A stretch of 64,000 nt of DNA from Streptomyces sp. CB01580 (GCF_001905795.1 NZ_LIXJ01000008.1:159229-223228); one strand, 5' to 3'; positions 48,745 to 61,347 are shown, counted from the first letter of the stretch. Notes: generated by a model from the letters alone, not told the origin. Program-made: numbers and translations.

Positions 48745-51171
48745 TCAGCCGGTCCCGGTCCGGGCGAGCAGCGCCACCGGCCGTTCGGCGAACAGCTCGG
48801 CGACCGCGACCGAGGGCCCGGTGAACTTCCGGCCCGGAGCCAGCAGATCGGTCCACGGCCCGTCGTCCGGGAGCACCAGATCCGTGCCGTGCCAGCCGCC
48901 CGACTCCGCCAGCCGCAGCGACAGCCGGGTCACCGCCGTGACCACCTCGTCCGAGCGGCAGAACGCCAGACAGTGCGCGGCCGCCGGACCGCGCGCGCTC
49001 AGCGGGACGTACGTACCGGACTCCCCGAACACCCCGGGCCGCTCGCGCCGCAGCCGCAGCACCACCGACGTGAGTTCCGCCTTCTCCTCGCAGGGGCCGT
49101 CCTCGGGCGGGAGGCGGAAGGGCCGCCGGTTGTCCGGGTCGACCAGCGCCACGTACTCGCGTTCCGTGCCCTGGTACAGATCCGGCACCCCCGGCATCGT
49201 CAGATGCACCAGCGCCGCGCCGAGCACATTGGCCCGCGCGTACGGGGCGAGCGTGGCCGTGAACCGGTCCAACGTCTCGCGCACCCGACCGCCGTCCGCC
49301 GCCGGTCCGGCCGCGACGAAGTCCGTCACCGCCCGCTCGTACCCCGGATCGCGCTCGGTCCACGTGGTGGACAGCCCCGCCTCGCGCACCGCCTTCAGCA
49401 GCGCCGGTTCCAGCCGTCCCGCCGCCTCCCCGGCCGGCAGCCGCGCGCAGCCCGCGGCCGTCTGCCACGCCTGCCAGGCGAACTGCTCGTCGGGCGCGGT
49501 CGCGGGGGTCGTCCGCGCCAGCTCCACCACCAGCCAGGACCACTGCTCCGGGCACTCCGTCAGCACCGCGACGCGAGCCCGCACATCGGCGCTCCGCTTG
49601 GTGTCGTGCGTGGTCAGGACCGTGCCCGTGGCGGGCCGGTCCCGGGCCAGCCGGGCGCAGAACGCGTGGAACTCGTCCGGCGTCACGGCCGGCCGCCCGG
49701 GGTCACCGCCCACCTCGTTCGCCGAGACCAGCGGGACGTACCGGTAGAACGCCGTGTCCTCGACCGACTTGGCGCGCAGCGCCGACGCGGTCTGCGCGAA
49801 CCGGGCGCAGAACGCGGCCCGGTCGGGCCCCCCGCCCAGCCGTCCCAGCGCCAGGTCCCGCACCACGTCCACCGCCGACGCCTCCTCCGGTACGGCGAAC
49901 GCCGCCTTCGCGTCGCGCACGACCACGTCCGGCAGCGTCTCCGGGGGCGTCCCGGGTTCCACATCCGGGGGAGCCCCCGGGACCACCGCGGAGCCCGCCC
50001 CGGGGCACGGACCGCCCGCCGTCACGTACGCGCGGTAGACCGGCATGCGCACCAGCAGCTCGCGAACGGCGGCGTGCAGGGCCCACGGCGCATGGTCGCG
50101 CAGCGCGGGGTCCTCGGCGCAGACGCGTGCGGCGAGCCTGGTGAGCAGGCCGGTCTCGGCGGCCAGCTCGTGCGTCACGACCTCGTGCGCGGCGCGCCGG
50201 ACGGTCGCCTTCCACGACCCGCCGCGGTCCATGGCCGGTCCCGCGTGCTCCCGGTAACGCCCGATCAGCTCCGCGGCCCCCATCGGGTCGACGAAGAGGC
50301 CGTCGATCCGGTGCAGCGCGTCGTACCCGGTCGTGCCCGCGACGGGCCAGTCGGCGGGGAGCGGCTCGTCACCGGTGAGGATCTTCTCCACGACCGTCCA
50401 CCGCCCGTCGGCCGCGTCCGCGAGTCGCTCCAGATACGCCCCGGGATCGGCGAGCCCGTCCGGGTGGTCGACGCGCAGCCCGTCGATCACCCCGTCCCGG
50501 ACCAGTTCGAGGATCTTGCCGTGGGTGGCGTCGAAGATCTCCGGGTCCTCGACGCGTACCCCGATGAGGCCGGAGATGGTGAAGAACCGGCGGTAGTTCA
50601 GTTCGGTACGGGCCAGCCGCCACCAGCAGAGCCGGTAGTGCTGGGCGTCCAGCAGCTCCGGCAGCGGCAGGTGCGCGGTGCCGGCCCGGAGCGGGAACTC
50701 CTGCTCGCCGTGGCGGAGCACCTCCCCGTCGACCCGGAACGCGTCCAGCTCGTCGCCGATCCGCCCGCCGAGCACCGGCAGCAGCACCCTGCCGCCGCCC
50801 GCCTCCCAGTCGATGTCGAACCAGCGCGCGTACGGTGACGCGGCGCCCTCGCGCAGCACTTCCCACAGCGGGCGGTTGAGGCGCGGCACGGCCGCCATGT
50901 GGTTCGGCACGATGTCCACGACCAGCCCGAGGCCGTGCTCCCGGGCCGTACGGGCCAGCCGCCGCAGCCCCTCCTCGCCGCCGAGCTCGGCGCGCACCCG
51001 CCCGTGGTCGACCACGTCGTAGCCGTGCCGGGAGCCCGGCACGGCCTCCAGGACCGGGGAGAGATGCAGATGCGAGACCCCGAGCGCGGCGAGGTAGGGC
51101 ACGGCGTCCTCTGCGGCCGGGAACGGGAAGTCGGGCTGGAGCTGGAGCCGATAGGTGGAGGTGGGCGTCAT
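48745..51171 (-). CDS. treY: Maltooligosyl trehalose synthase
   Basis: An 808-residue GH13 enzyme that turns the reducing-end alpha-1,4 bond of maltodextrins into alpha-1,1. It starts TSTYRLQLQPDFPF, typical of TreY. Active-site motifs are DIVPNHMA, DGLRVDHPDGL (nucleophile), VVEKILTGDE (acid/base) and TTHDTKRSAD. MPGVPDLYQGTE near the C-terminus is conserved. Residues about 395-420 hold a Pro/Gly-rich insert (SAVVPGAPPDVEPGTPPETL). ATG at 51171. It lies 276 bp downstream of treX on the same strand. Confidence 0.96.
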   Translation of the reverse strand: MTPTSTYRLQLQPDFPFPAAEDAVPYLAALGVSHLHLSPVLEAVPGSRHGYDVVDHGRVRAELGGEEGLRRLARTAREHGLGLVVDIVPNHMAAVPRLNRPLWEVLREGAASPYARWFDIDWEAGGGRVLLPVLGGRIGDELDAFRVDGEVLRHGEQEFPLRAGTAHLPLPELLDAQHYRLCWWRLARTELNYRRFFTISGLIGVRVEDPEIFDATHGKILELVRDGVIDGLRVDHPDGLADPGAYLERLADAADGRWTVVEKILTGDEPLPADWPVAGTTGYDALHRIDGLFVDPMGAAELIGRYREHAGPAMDRGGSWKATVRRAAHEVVTHELAAETGLLTRLAARVCAEDPALRDHAPWALHAAVRELLVRMPVYRAYVTAGGPCPGAGSAVVPGAPPDVEPGTPPETLPDVVVRDAKAAFAVPEEASAVDVVRDLALGRLGGGPDRAAFCARFAQTASALRAKSVEDTAFYRYVPLVSANEVGGDPGRPAVTPDEFHAFCARLARDRPATGTVLTTHDTKRSADVRARVAVLTECPEQWSWLVVELARTTPATAPDEQFAWQAWQTAAGCARLPAGEAAGRLEPALLKAVREAGLSTTWTERDPGYERAVTDFVAAGPAADGGRVRETLDRFTATLAPYARANVLGAALVHLTMPGVPDLYQGTEREYVALVDPDNRRPFRLPPEDGPCEEKAELTSVVLRLRRERPGVFGESGTYVPLSARGPAAAHCLAFCRSDEVVTAVTRLSLRLAESGGWHGTDLVLPDDGPWTDLLAPGRKFTGPSVAVAELFAERPVALLARTGTG

Positions 51172-51446
51172 GCGCCGTTACGTACCCGGCCCGCGCGCCC
51201 CTGTGTCACGGAACGCCGCAAAGGGCCCGACCGGCGGTGTCGCGGCCCGCCCCGCGACGCGCCGGGGCGTGCACGCCTGGAACCCGCGCCCGATGCCCGC
51301 GCCGGGCGTGCACGCCGCGTGCGGACACCGCTCACGCCCCGCGCCGCGCGTACGCCGGACATCCTCGCGCCCCACGTCCCCGCGTCCCGCCGCGCACGTA
51401 CGCGCGGGCGTGCGAGACGTCCGCACCGGACAGTCGTGCGCGGCGC

Positions 51447-53657
<2,211 letters not shown>

Positions 53658-54056
53658 AGCTTCGACTCTTCCACTTCTGATCCGGGTGCCTGGTGGTTAT
53701 GGGTCGTTCGAGCACGGTCTCTCATAAATATTCCGTATCTTCTCGATCTTCCCGAATCTTCCCCGAAATGGGGGCGGCTTCCTAGGACGTCGCGCGGGCC
53801 GGTCAACATCGGTCCGCTCCGTGTCGCCCCCAGGGCCGGAATCCCGGGCCCCGAAATCGCTCCGGCCCCGGAACGAAGCCTCGGGCAGAGGGTCCAATCG
53901 CTATGAATCCGCTCACTACGGCGGATCTCGCCCCGGGGAACGCGCTTTCCCCGTTGGGGAGTTGATGAAAGCGGCCTGTGCATCCGGCTGCACCGGATCG
54001 TGCTCGCGGAGTACCCTTCCTTGATCGTTGGTGGGGGAGTGGAAGGCGGTGCACGG
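53658..54056. other. 399-bp divergent intergenic region
   Basis: It separates treX from the HEPN gene. The treX-proximal third (53690-53780) is AT/pyrimidine-rich and contains three ATCTTC hexamers at 53737, 53746 and 53756 (GAAGAT on the treX strand), about one helical turn apart. A small TCCGG-CTGCA-CCGGA hairpin lies near 53982-53996. No gene seen. Confidence 0.5.
53737..53761 (-). promoter_or_regulatory. Three phased GAAGAT direct repeats upstream of treX
   Basis: GAAGAT (minus strand) occurs three times at 9- and 10-bp spacing, about 80-104 bp before the treX start codon. This resembles binding sites of dimeric activators that load along one DNA face. The regulator is unknown. Confidence 0.35.
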
Positions 54057-55289
54057 GTGAGCTCGGAAGGCTTCGAGCTGCCCCCGGGTGACACAGGTCA
54101 CGAGGGGGAATCCGCCGATGCCCCACCAGGGGCGGTCTCGCTTGCCCGGCCCGTGGAGATCGGTGCGGAACTGGACTGGGGGGCGGACGCCTGGAGCGAG
54201 GTGCGCACCCGAGCCCAGCGGGCCGGACGCGCCTACATCTGGCTGAACCTCGTGGAGCAACGACTGCGGGCCGTGGTCGCAGCGGTGCTCCGGCCCATCT
54301 ACGAGCCGGTCCACGGCGAGGAGTGGGTGGTGGCCGCCGCCGGGCCCGCCGGGCAGGAGTGGGTGCAGCGTGCCGTCGCCGTGCGCGAGGTCTCCCGACG
54401 CAAGGGCTATCTGCTCGATCCGGCCGACGACAACGTGCTCAGCTTTCTCACCCTGCCCCAGCTGCGGGAGCTGCTGGTCCAGCACTGGCCGTGCTTCGAG
54501 CCCTACTTCGACGACCGCCGCGAGGTCGAACTGGCGCTCGACGAGCTGGAGGTCGCGCGCAACGTGGTCTCCCGCAACCGCGCGCTGAACGAGGCGGTCC
54601 TCGCCCAGGCCGAGCGCGCCTCCGCCCGGCTCCTGGAGATCCTGGGCGGCGGCGCGGCGGTCCCGTCGGCCGACCGGCTCCCGGTCGACGCCGTCGAGGA
54701 GCTGGTCGGCGACCGGTACGCGGACGTGGTGTCGGTCCATCCCGACCGGGTGCGGCTCCAGCGCCAGCTGCCCGCCGAGGACCTGTTCGGCGGCTCACGG
54801 CGCCTCGACGCGATCGGCATCGGACTCAACCTGCTGGTGCAGAACTTCTCCGGCCGCAGGCTGATCCGGCTGGCCGAGTCCGGCTGCCGGGTCCGGCTGC
54901 TGTTCATCAACCCGGCGAGCAGCGCGGTCAAGCGGCGCGAGCGGGAACTGGGCCTCAAGAAGGGTGAACTGAGCCGGTCCGTGGAGATGAACATCCTCCA
55001 CATGCGCCGCGTCCGTTCCAAGCTCCGCGACCCCGGAGCATTCGAGATCCACGTCTTCGACGAGACACCGCGCTTCACGGCCTACCTCGTGGACGGAGAC
55101 GGGACGGACGCGGTCGGGGTGGTGCAGCCGTATCTGCGGCGCGCACGCGGCATGGAGTCGCCCGTGCTGGTGCTGCGGGGCGGCGGGCGCGCGGTGGTGC
55201 GGGCAGGCCAGGACAGCGAGCACGGCCTGTTCGAGACGTACCGCGAGGAGTTCGAGTCCGTGTGGACGGACTCCCGTCCCGTCTCCTGA
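54057..55289 (+). CDS. SAV2148-family HEPN-domain protein
   Basis: A 410-residue soluble protein, highly conserved in Streptomyces. The N-terminal half is a helical HEPN-like domain (VRTRAQRAGRAYIWLNLVEQ, LSFLTLPQLRELLVQHWPCF, ELEVARNVVSRNRALNEAVL with the R.x4-6.H-type positions degenerate). The C-terminal half (ADVVSVHPDRVRLQRQLPAE, CRVRLLFINPASSAVKRRER) resembles a phospholipase-D-like fold. HEPN domains are often RNases, but activity here is unproven. GTG at 54057 gives the conserved SSEGFELPPGD start; an ATG at 54000 would add an unconserved leader. Confidence 0.88.
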   Translation: MSSEGFELPPGDTGHEGESADAPPGAVSLARPVEIGAELDWGADAWSEVRTRAQRAGRAYIWLNLVEQRLRAVVAAVLRPIYEPVHGEEWVVAAAGPAGQEWVQRAVAVREVSRRKGYLLDPADDNVLSFLTLPQLRELLVQHWPCFEPYFDDRREVELALDELEVARNVVSRNRALNEAVLAQAERASARLLEILGGGAAVPSADRLPVDAVEELVGDRYADVVSVHPDRVRLQRQLPAEDLFGGSRRLDAIGIGLNLLVQNFSGRRLIRLAESGCRVRLLFINPASSAVKRRERELGLKKGELSRSVEMNILHMRRVRSKLRDPGAFEIHVFDETPRFTAYLVDGDGTDAVGVVQPYLRRARGMESPVLVLRGGGRAVVRAGQDSEHGLFETYREEFESVWTDSRPVS

Positions 55290-55365
55290 GGGGCCGTGAG
55301 CCCGTTGTCAGTGGTGCGTGCGAGGGTGGTCACCACATGGGGGAGGAACACGAAGGAGGTACCCG

Positions 55366-56094
55366 ATGAGCTGGCACCGGGAGGCGCTGGTCGGCTTCGA
55401 CCTGGAGACGACGGGCACGGACCCGCTGGAGGCCCGGATCGTGACGGCCGCGGTCGTGGGCGTCGAGACCGGGGACGGGGAGCCGGTGCGGCAGCGCACC
55501 TGGCTGGCGGATCCGGGCATCCGGATCCCCGCGCAGGCGTCGGCGATCCACGGCATCAGCAGCGAGCGGGCGGCGGCCGAGGGACGGCCGGTGCGCGAGG
55601 TGGCCGACGAGATCGCCGACACGCTCACCGGCCACTGGCGCCGGGGCGTCCCCGTCGTCGCGTACAACGCGGCCTTCGACCTGACGCTGCTGACGGCCGA
55701 GCTGCACCGGCACGGGCTGCCGTCCCTGAGCGACAGGCTCGACGGCGCCGGGATCGGACCGGTCGTCGACCCGTACACCATCGACCGGGCCGTCGACCGC
55801 TACCGGAAGGGTAAGCGGACCCTCGAAGCGGTCTGCGTCGAGTACGGGGTGGTGCACGGCGGCGCCCATGACGCGGCGGCGGACGCGCTCGCCGCGGTCC
55901 GGGTGGCGTACGCGATAGCCGAGCGGCACGGCTCGGTGGCCGGGCTCGCCGCCACCGAACTGCACGAGCGCCAGGTGGAGTGGTACGCGCGATGGGCGGC
56001 CGACTTCCAGGAGTTCCTGCGCCGCAAGGGAACCGCGGACGCGGTGGTGGACGGCCACTGGCCGTTGCGGGAGCCCGCCCGGGTGGCCGGCTGA
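55366..56094 (+). CDS. DnaQ-like 3'-5' exonuclease
   Basis: A 242-residue DEDDh nuclease. ExoI contains D12 and E14 in VGFDLETTGTDP, ExoII is YNAAFDLTLL, and ExoIII has the H and D of GGAHDAAADALA. The C-terminal 60 residues are an actinobacterial extension (QVEWYARWAADFQEFLRRKG). It trims DNA or RNA 3' ends; its partner is unknown. ATG at 55366 follows a strong GAAGGAGG. It is separated by 76 bp from the HEPN gene and may be co-transcribed. Confidence 0.92.
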   Translation: MSWHREALVGFDLETTGTDPLEARIVTAAVVGVETGDGEPVRQRTWLADPGIRIPAQASAIHGISSERAAAEGRPVREVADEIADTLTGHWRRGVPVVAYNAAFDLTLLTAELHRHGLPSLSDRLDGAGIGPVVDPYTIDRAVDRYRKGKRTLEAVCVEYGVVHGGAHDAAADALAAVRVAYAIAERHGSVAGLAATELHERQVEWYARWAADFQEFLRRKGTADAVVDGHWPLREPARVAG

Positions 56095-56195
56095 GGCGGG
56101 ATCGTGCCCCGGCCCACCGGGCTCACCGGGCGGCCTCCGCTCCGCCGGGGTCGCACGACGGCCGTCGGCCTCGTCGGGAAGCCCGGGACGGGGCC

Positions 56196-57062
56196 TCAGA
56201 ACGGATACCACCGTACGGTCGTGTCCCCGTCGCGCAGCGACGCCACCCTGCGGCGGAACTCCACGAGCGCCTTGGGGTTCGTCGGCGCGTGCTGGGACAC
56301 CCACGCGCAGCTCGCCGTTTCCCGGGCGCCGCGCAGTACCGCGCAGCCGTCCCACTCGCGGACGTCCCAGCCGTACGCGGCGGTGAAGGCGTCGTACGCC
56401 TCGGTGGGCAGACCGTACCGGTCCCGGGACAGCGCGAGCACCACCAGATCGTGCTCCCGCAGGTCCGCCGAGAAGGTCTCCAGATCGACCAGTACCGGCC
56501 CGTCCGGGCCGACGTGCACGTTGCGGGGGAGGGCGTCGCCATGGATCGGACCGGGGGACAGACGCGGGATCAGCGTCGCCGCGGCCGCGGCGAAGCCGTC
56601 ACGGCGCTCACGCAGATAGTCGGCGTCGGCCGGGTCGATCGCGTCGCCCGCGAGCCGTAGCCAGCGCTCGACGCCGCCCAGCAGTTCCCGGGGCGGAAGC
56701 GCGAACCCGTCCGGGGCGGGCAGGGCGTGGACCAGCCTGAGCAGCCCCGCCAGATCGCGCGGCTCGGCGGGGCGCACGGCCGTCGGCAGCCGGTGCCAGA
56801 ACGTCACCGGATGACCCTCCACCAGCCGCACCCCGGGCTCCGCCGCCCGTACGGCGGGGACGCCGGAGGCGGCCAGCCACCGTGCCACCGCCACTTCGCG
56901 CTCGGCCCGGTCCCGCAGCTCCGGGCTGCGCACGGCGTCCCGGCCGACCTTGACCACCAGATCGTCCACGGCGAACACCGCGTTCTCGCCCAGCGCGAGC
57001 AGCTCCGCGCCGCCGGACAGTCCGGCAGCGACCAATACCTCACGCGCACGCATTTCGTCCAT
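56196..57062 (-). CDS. APH-fold phosphotransferase
   Basis: A 288-residue kinase-like protein of the aminoglycoside/homoserine phosphotransferase superfamily. The N-lobe lysine is in VDDLVVKVGRD, the catalytic loop is GPIHGDALPRNVHVG (H, D and N of HGDxxxxN), and the metal Asp is in PVLVDLETF. The substrate could be a small alcohol or antibiotic; no resistance should be inferred. ATG at 57062 has no good ribosome site; ATG at 57053 is the alternative. It is convergent with the exonuclease gene. Confidence 0.88.
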   Translation of the reverse strand: MDEMRAREVLVAAGLSGGAELLALGENAVFAVDDLVVKVGRDAVRSPELRDRAEREVAVARWLAASGVPAVRAAEPGVRLVEGHPVTFWHRLPTAVRPAEPRDLAGLLRLVHALPAPDGFALPPRELLGGVERWLRLAGDAIDPADADYLRERRDGFAAAAATLIPRLSPGPIHGDALPRNVHVGPDGPVLVDLETFSADLREHDLVVLALSRDRYGLPTEAYDAFTAAYGWDVREWDGCAVLRGARETASCAWVSQHAPTNPKALVEFRRRVASLRDGDTTVRWYPF

Positions 57063-57135
57063 GAATCTGATTTTCGCACTCAAGGTCGGCCGGGTTGACG
57101 AACCGACGGCCCGTCAGCACGATGACGAGGATCAC

Positions 57136-57525
57136 CTGAGCGTTCAGAGCGGTAAGAATCCGATCAAATAACGCAAGGGGTCCCATTCGTGACATCAGCC
57201 AGCACAGCCGTGCGAACGGGGCGAAAAAGCCCGCGTAGGTGGACCGTACGGGCGTCGGCCCCGACCGCCCGGAGCCCGTGCCCGGTCGGCCGGCGGCGGC
57301 CCGGGTGCCTGGTTCCTCGTCCTTCCCGCGCTGATCCCGATCCTGGTCCTCAGCGTCGGACCGCTCCTCCACGGCGTCGCGCCGGCCTTCACCGATGCCC
57401 AGTCCGGCCGTACCCGTGCCACCCAGTGGGTGGGCACGCTGAACTTCCAGGACCTGCTGCACGACACCCTCTTCTGGGAGTCGTTCCGGATCGGTCTGCT
57501 GTGGGCGGTCGGTGTCACGGTCCCG
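57136..57525 (+). pseudogene. Remnant of a sugar ABC uptake operon (MalF-type permease fragment)
   Basis: A GTG at 57189 with AAGGGG upstream opens TSASTAVRTGRKSPR, typical of a permease N-terminus. A one-base frame shift then moves into AWFLVLPALIPILVLSVGPL and FTDAQSGRTRATQWVGTLNF, then LFWESFRIGLLWAVGVTV, the first two helices of MalF-type permeases. Homology stops near 57525, so about 70% of the gene is missing. Just before, 57136-57171 reads HLSVQSGKNPIK and a stop, possibly the tail of the substrate-binding-protein gene. No malG or binding protein remains. Confidence 0.75.
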
Positions 57526-58045
57526 CGTCGCGATGGTCTGACGGTGAGTCCGGAGCAGACCGTGGCGGAGGTTCCGCTCGCCGGACCGATGGGGCCTTCG
57601 GGGTGCGGCTCGTACGGGGCCGAGGGCCGGGGTGCCGCGCCGTCGGGCCCCGGGCCCCGGGCCCGGCGCGGTACGGGGCCCGAGCCGGGCTCGTGTGAGC
57701 CCGGGGTCGGCCGCGGGCCGGGACGGCGCCGACGGTCGGGGGCGTAAACAAGCCGAGTCCTCGTCGGCGCGCGCGGCCCGGTGCGGTCCGCCTTCCCTCG
57801 TGCGAAGCGTACGGGCCGTCCTGGCGAGGGCGTCGGAGCCGTGCGAATGGTCCATCTTGGGGTGCCCGCGCCCGACTTGGGCACGCCTGGCCGAATTCCT
57901 ATTACAAAACTTTGTTGTGTAAGTCACAGCCGCAAGAAGGTCTTGATCTGAGCGCGTCAATCGGCCAGGGTTTCGAGCCAACCCCCGGAGATCTTCCGGC
58001 CGGAGGTCAATCCCCCCACAAAGAATGACGAGGAGACCCCTCTTC
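57526..58045. other. 520-bp intergenic region upstream of the subtilisin gene
   Basis: GC-rich, non-coding debris follows the permease remnant (57526-57890), then an AT-richer promoter region (57891-57950) containing a 21-bp dyad. Frames open here on both strands lack codon logic. The subtilisin ribosome site GAGGAG lies at 58031-58036. Confidence 0.6.
57902..57922. promoter_or_regulatory. 21-bp dyad TTACAaaAC...GTtgTGTAA upstream of subtilisin gene
   Basis: TTACAAAACTTTGTTGTGT followed by AA has symmetric arms TTACA..AC / GT..TGTAA around a central TTT. It lies about 125 bp before the start codon in an AT-rich island. Probably an operator; the regulator is unknown. Confidence 0.4.
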
Positions 58046-59248
<1,203 letters not shown>

Positions 59249-59253
59249 TCGCC

Positions 59254-59295
59254 CCCCGGGCGTGACCGGTGTCCGGACACCGGTCACGCCCGGGG
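59254..59295 (+). terminator. Terminator with perfect 21-bp arms and no loop
   Basis: A 42-bp perfect palindrome beginning CCCCGGGCGTGACCGG, centred at 59274/59275, starts five bases after the subtilisin stop. It is the longest perfect inverted repeat I found in the window. Confidence 0.85.
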
Positions 59296-59358
59296 CCCCA
59301 CGGCCGCCGTGCCCTCCCCCACGGGGCGCGGCGGCCGCTCCGCGCGGGCGCGTCGTCC

Positions 59359-59364
59359 TATGGT
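59359..59364 (+). promoter_or_regulatory. -10 hexamer TATGGT, candidate leaderless start
   Basis: TATGGT ends six bases before the ATG of the DUF1697 gene. The same hexamer and spacing occurs before the XRE gene. Confidence 0.4.
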
Positions 59365-59370
59365 GTGACC

Positions 59371-59946
59371 ATGACGATGTACGCGGCGCTGTTGCGCGGG
59401 ATCAATGTGGGCGGCCACAAGAGGGTGCCGATGGCCGAACTCCGCACGCTGCTCACCGAACTGGGCCACGGAGACGTCCGTACCCATCTGCAGAGCGGCA
59501 ACGCCGTCTTCAGCAGCCCGTCGGACGACGAGAACCTGCTCGCCGCCGAGCTGGAACGGGCCATCGAGAAGCGGTTCGGGTTCGCCGTCCCCTGTCTGGT
59601 CCGCGACGGCGCCTACCTCGCGGCGGTCGCCGCGGCCTGTCCCTTCCCGGCCGCCGAGCTGGAGGGCAGGCAGTTGCACGTCACCTACTTCGGGCAGCCC
59701 GTGGACGCGGCGCGCTTCGAACGGATCGAGGCGGCGGACCACCTCCCCGAGGAGTTCCGGCTCGGGGACCGTGCGCTGTACCTCTACGCACCCGACGGGC
59801 TGGGCCGGTCCAGGCTCGCCGACGCGCTGTCCCGCCCCTCCCTCGCCCCGGGCATCACCGCCACCTCCCGCAACTGGAACACCGTGCTCAAGCTGGTGGA
59901 GTTGACGGCGGCCGGGGAGACCACGCACCAGGGAGCCGGCGCATGA
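59371..59946 (+). CDS. DUF1697 family protein
   Basis: A 191-residue cytoplasmic protein. DUF1697 landmarks: YAALLRGINVGGHKRVPMAE, THLQSGNAVFSS, EKRFGFAVPCLVRD, and ATSRNWNTVLKLVEL at the end. The biochemical function of the family is not established. The ATG at 59371 lacks a ribosome site and has a -10 hexamer six bases upstream. Its stop overlaps the start of the next gene (ATGA), so the two are translated together. Confidence 0.92.
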   Translation: MTMYAALLRGINVGGHKRVPMAELRTLLTELGHGDVRTHLQSGNAVFSSPSDDENLLAAELERAIEKRFGFAVPCLVRDGAYLAAVAAACPFPAAELEGRQLHVTYFGQPVDAARFERIEAADHLPEEFRLGDRALYLYAPDGLGRSRLADALSRPSLAPGITATSRNWNTVLKLVELTAAGETTHQGAGA

Positions 59947-60341
59947 CCGGGACGCCACCCGGCGTGGCCGCGGCGGTGGAGGGCGAGCTGCGCCTCCTCG
60001 ACCCGGCGGTACGCGCCTGCGCCGACGTCCTCGCCCAGGTGCTGCACCCGGACTACCGCGAGATCGACTCCACCGGCCGGGTCTGGGACCGCGACGCGAT
60101 AATCGCCTCGCTCACCGGTCGGGGCGCCCCGCGCCCCGGCCCCCTCACCGCGTCGCGGATGCGCGGGGTCCAGCTGGACGGCGGGCTGGTCCACCTCACC
60201 TACGACACCGAACGCAAGGGGCACCTCGCCCACCGCAGTTCGCTGTGGCTGTTCACCGGGACGGGCTGGGCGCTCTACTTCCACCAGGCCACACCGTTCG
60301 CCGCGACGGCAGCGGACATCGTTCCCCGCGCCGACGACTGA
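59943..60341 (+). CDS. SnoaL/NTF2-like (DUF4440-type) protein
   Basis: A 132-residue protein of the cone-shaped NTF2-like fold. Pattern: VEGELRLLDPAVRACADVLA, then LHPDYREIDSTGRVWDRDAI, LTYDTERKGHLAHRSSLWLF and a closing WALYFHQATPF. Such proteins bind small molecules or act as isomerases; the ligand is unknown. The ATG overlaps the DUF1697 stop by four bases. Confidence 0.88.
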   Translation: MTGTPPGVAAAVEGELRLLDPAVRACADVLAQVLHPDYREIDSTGRVWDRDAIIASLTGRGAPRPGPLTASRMRGVQLDGGLVHLTYDTERKGHLAHRSSLWLFTGTGWALYFHQATPFAATAADIVPRADD

Positions 60342-60492
60342 GCCCGCGCGGCGGCACGTCACGGGCTGCGAGCCGCGGCGAACGGACCCCTGCGCGGGCG
60401 ATGGCCGCGCTCGTCGGTGGGCGGTCACGGTCGTCGGTGGACGGACGCGGACAGGCGTGGACGGTCGCGCGGTCGGGGGCGGACCCGCTCGT

Positions 60493-61347
60493 TCAGCGGC
60501 GTGCGGCCCGGTGGGCCCGCGCCGTCCACCGGCCGTCCGTACGGGAGATCCGCACCGGATGTCCGAAGCAGTCGCTGACCAGGTCGGTGGTCAGCACCTC
60601 GTCCGCGTCGCCCGACGCCACACAGCGTCCGCCGCGCAGCAGCATCGCGTGCGTGGTGGACGCCGGCAGCTCCTCCAGATGGTGTGTGACCAGGACGGTG
60701 GCCAGCTCCGGATGCTCCTCGCGCAGCGCGTCCAGACTGTCCAGCAACTGCTCGCGGGACGCGAGATCCAGGCCCGTGGCCGGCTCGTCGAGCAGCAGCA
60801 GGCGCGGCTCGGGCATCAGCGCGCGGGCGATGAGCGTACGGCCCCGCTCGCCCTGCGAGAGCGCGGGCCAGCGCGACTCCGTCTTCCCGCCCATGCCGAG
60901 GGTCTCCAACAGGGTCCCGGCCCGGTTTCGCTGCTCCCGGGTCGGGGACCAGCGAGGCACCGGCTCGATCGAGTTGGTCAGACCGGTCAGCACCACCTCG
61001 CGCACCGACAGCGGGGAACGCAGCGGATGCCGCGGATCGACATGCCCGAGCATCGACCTCAGCTCCCGCAGATCGACCCGGCCCAGGGTGCGTCCGAGCA
61101 CCTCGACGGTGCCCCGGGTGGGGTGGTTGACCGCGCCGAGCAGACCGAGCAGCGTGCTCTTGCCGGCCCCGTTGGCGCCGAGCAGGGCCCAGTGCTCACC
61201 ACTGCGCACGGTCACGGACACCGAGTCGAGCAGGACGTTGCCGTCCCGTACCAACGAGACCGCCTCGGCCCGGATCACCGGGGCGGCCGCGCCGCGAGCG
61301 GGTGCCCCGGCCGGGGCGGGAACGGGGGTGGTGGTCTGCGTGGTCAC
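60493..61347 (-). CDS. Soluble ABC ATP-binding protein (ModF/YbhF-like)
   Basis: A 284-residue ATPase. Walker A GANGAGKST, Q-loop replaced by MLGHVDPRHPL, signature LSQGERGRTLIARALMPEP, Walker B LLLLDEPATGLD, H-loop VTHHLEELPA. THHLEELP is typical of ModF-like ATPases that often lack a dedicated permease. None is encoded nearby. The start GTG at 61347 lies 14 bp downstream of the aldo-keto reductase gene, so both are in one operon. Confidence 0.88.
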   Translation of the reverse strand: MTTQTTTPVPAPAGAPARGAAAPVIRAEAVSLVRDGNVLLDSVSVTVRSGEHWALLGANGAGKSTLLGLLGAVNHPTRGTVEVLGRTLGRVDLRELRSMLGHVDPRHPLRSPLSVREVVLTGLTNSIEPVPRWSPTREQRNRAGTLLETLGMGGKTESRWPALSQGERGRTLIARALMPEPRLLLLDEPATGLDLASREQLLDSLDALREEHPELATVLVTHHLEELPASTTHAMLLRGGRCVASGDADEVLTTDLVSDCFGHPVRISRTDGRWTARAHRAARR

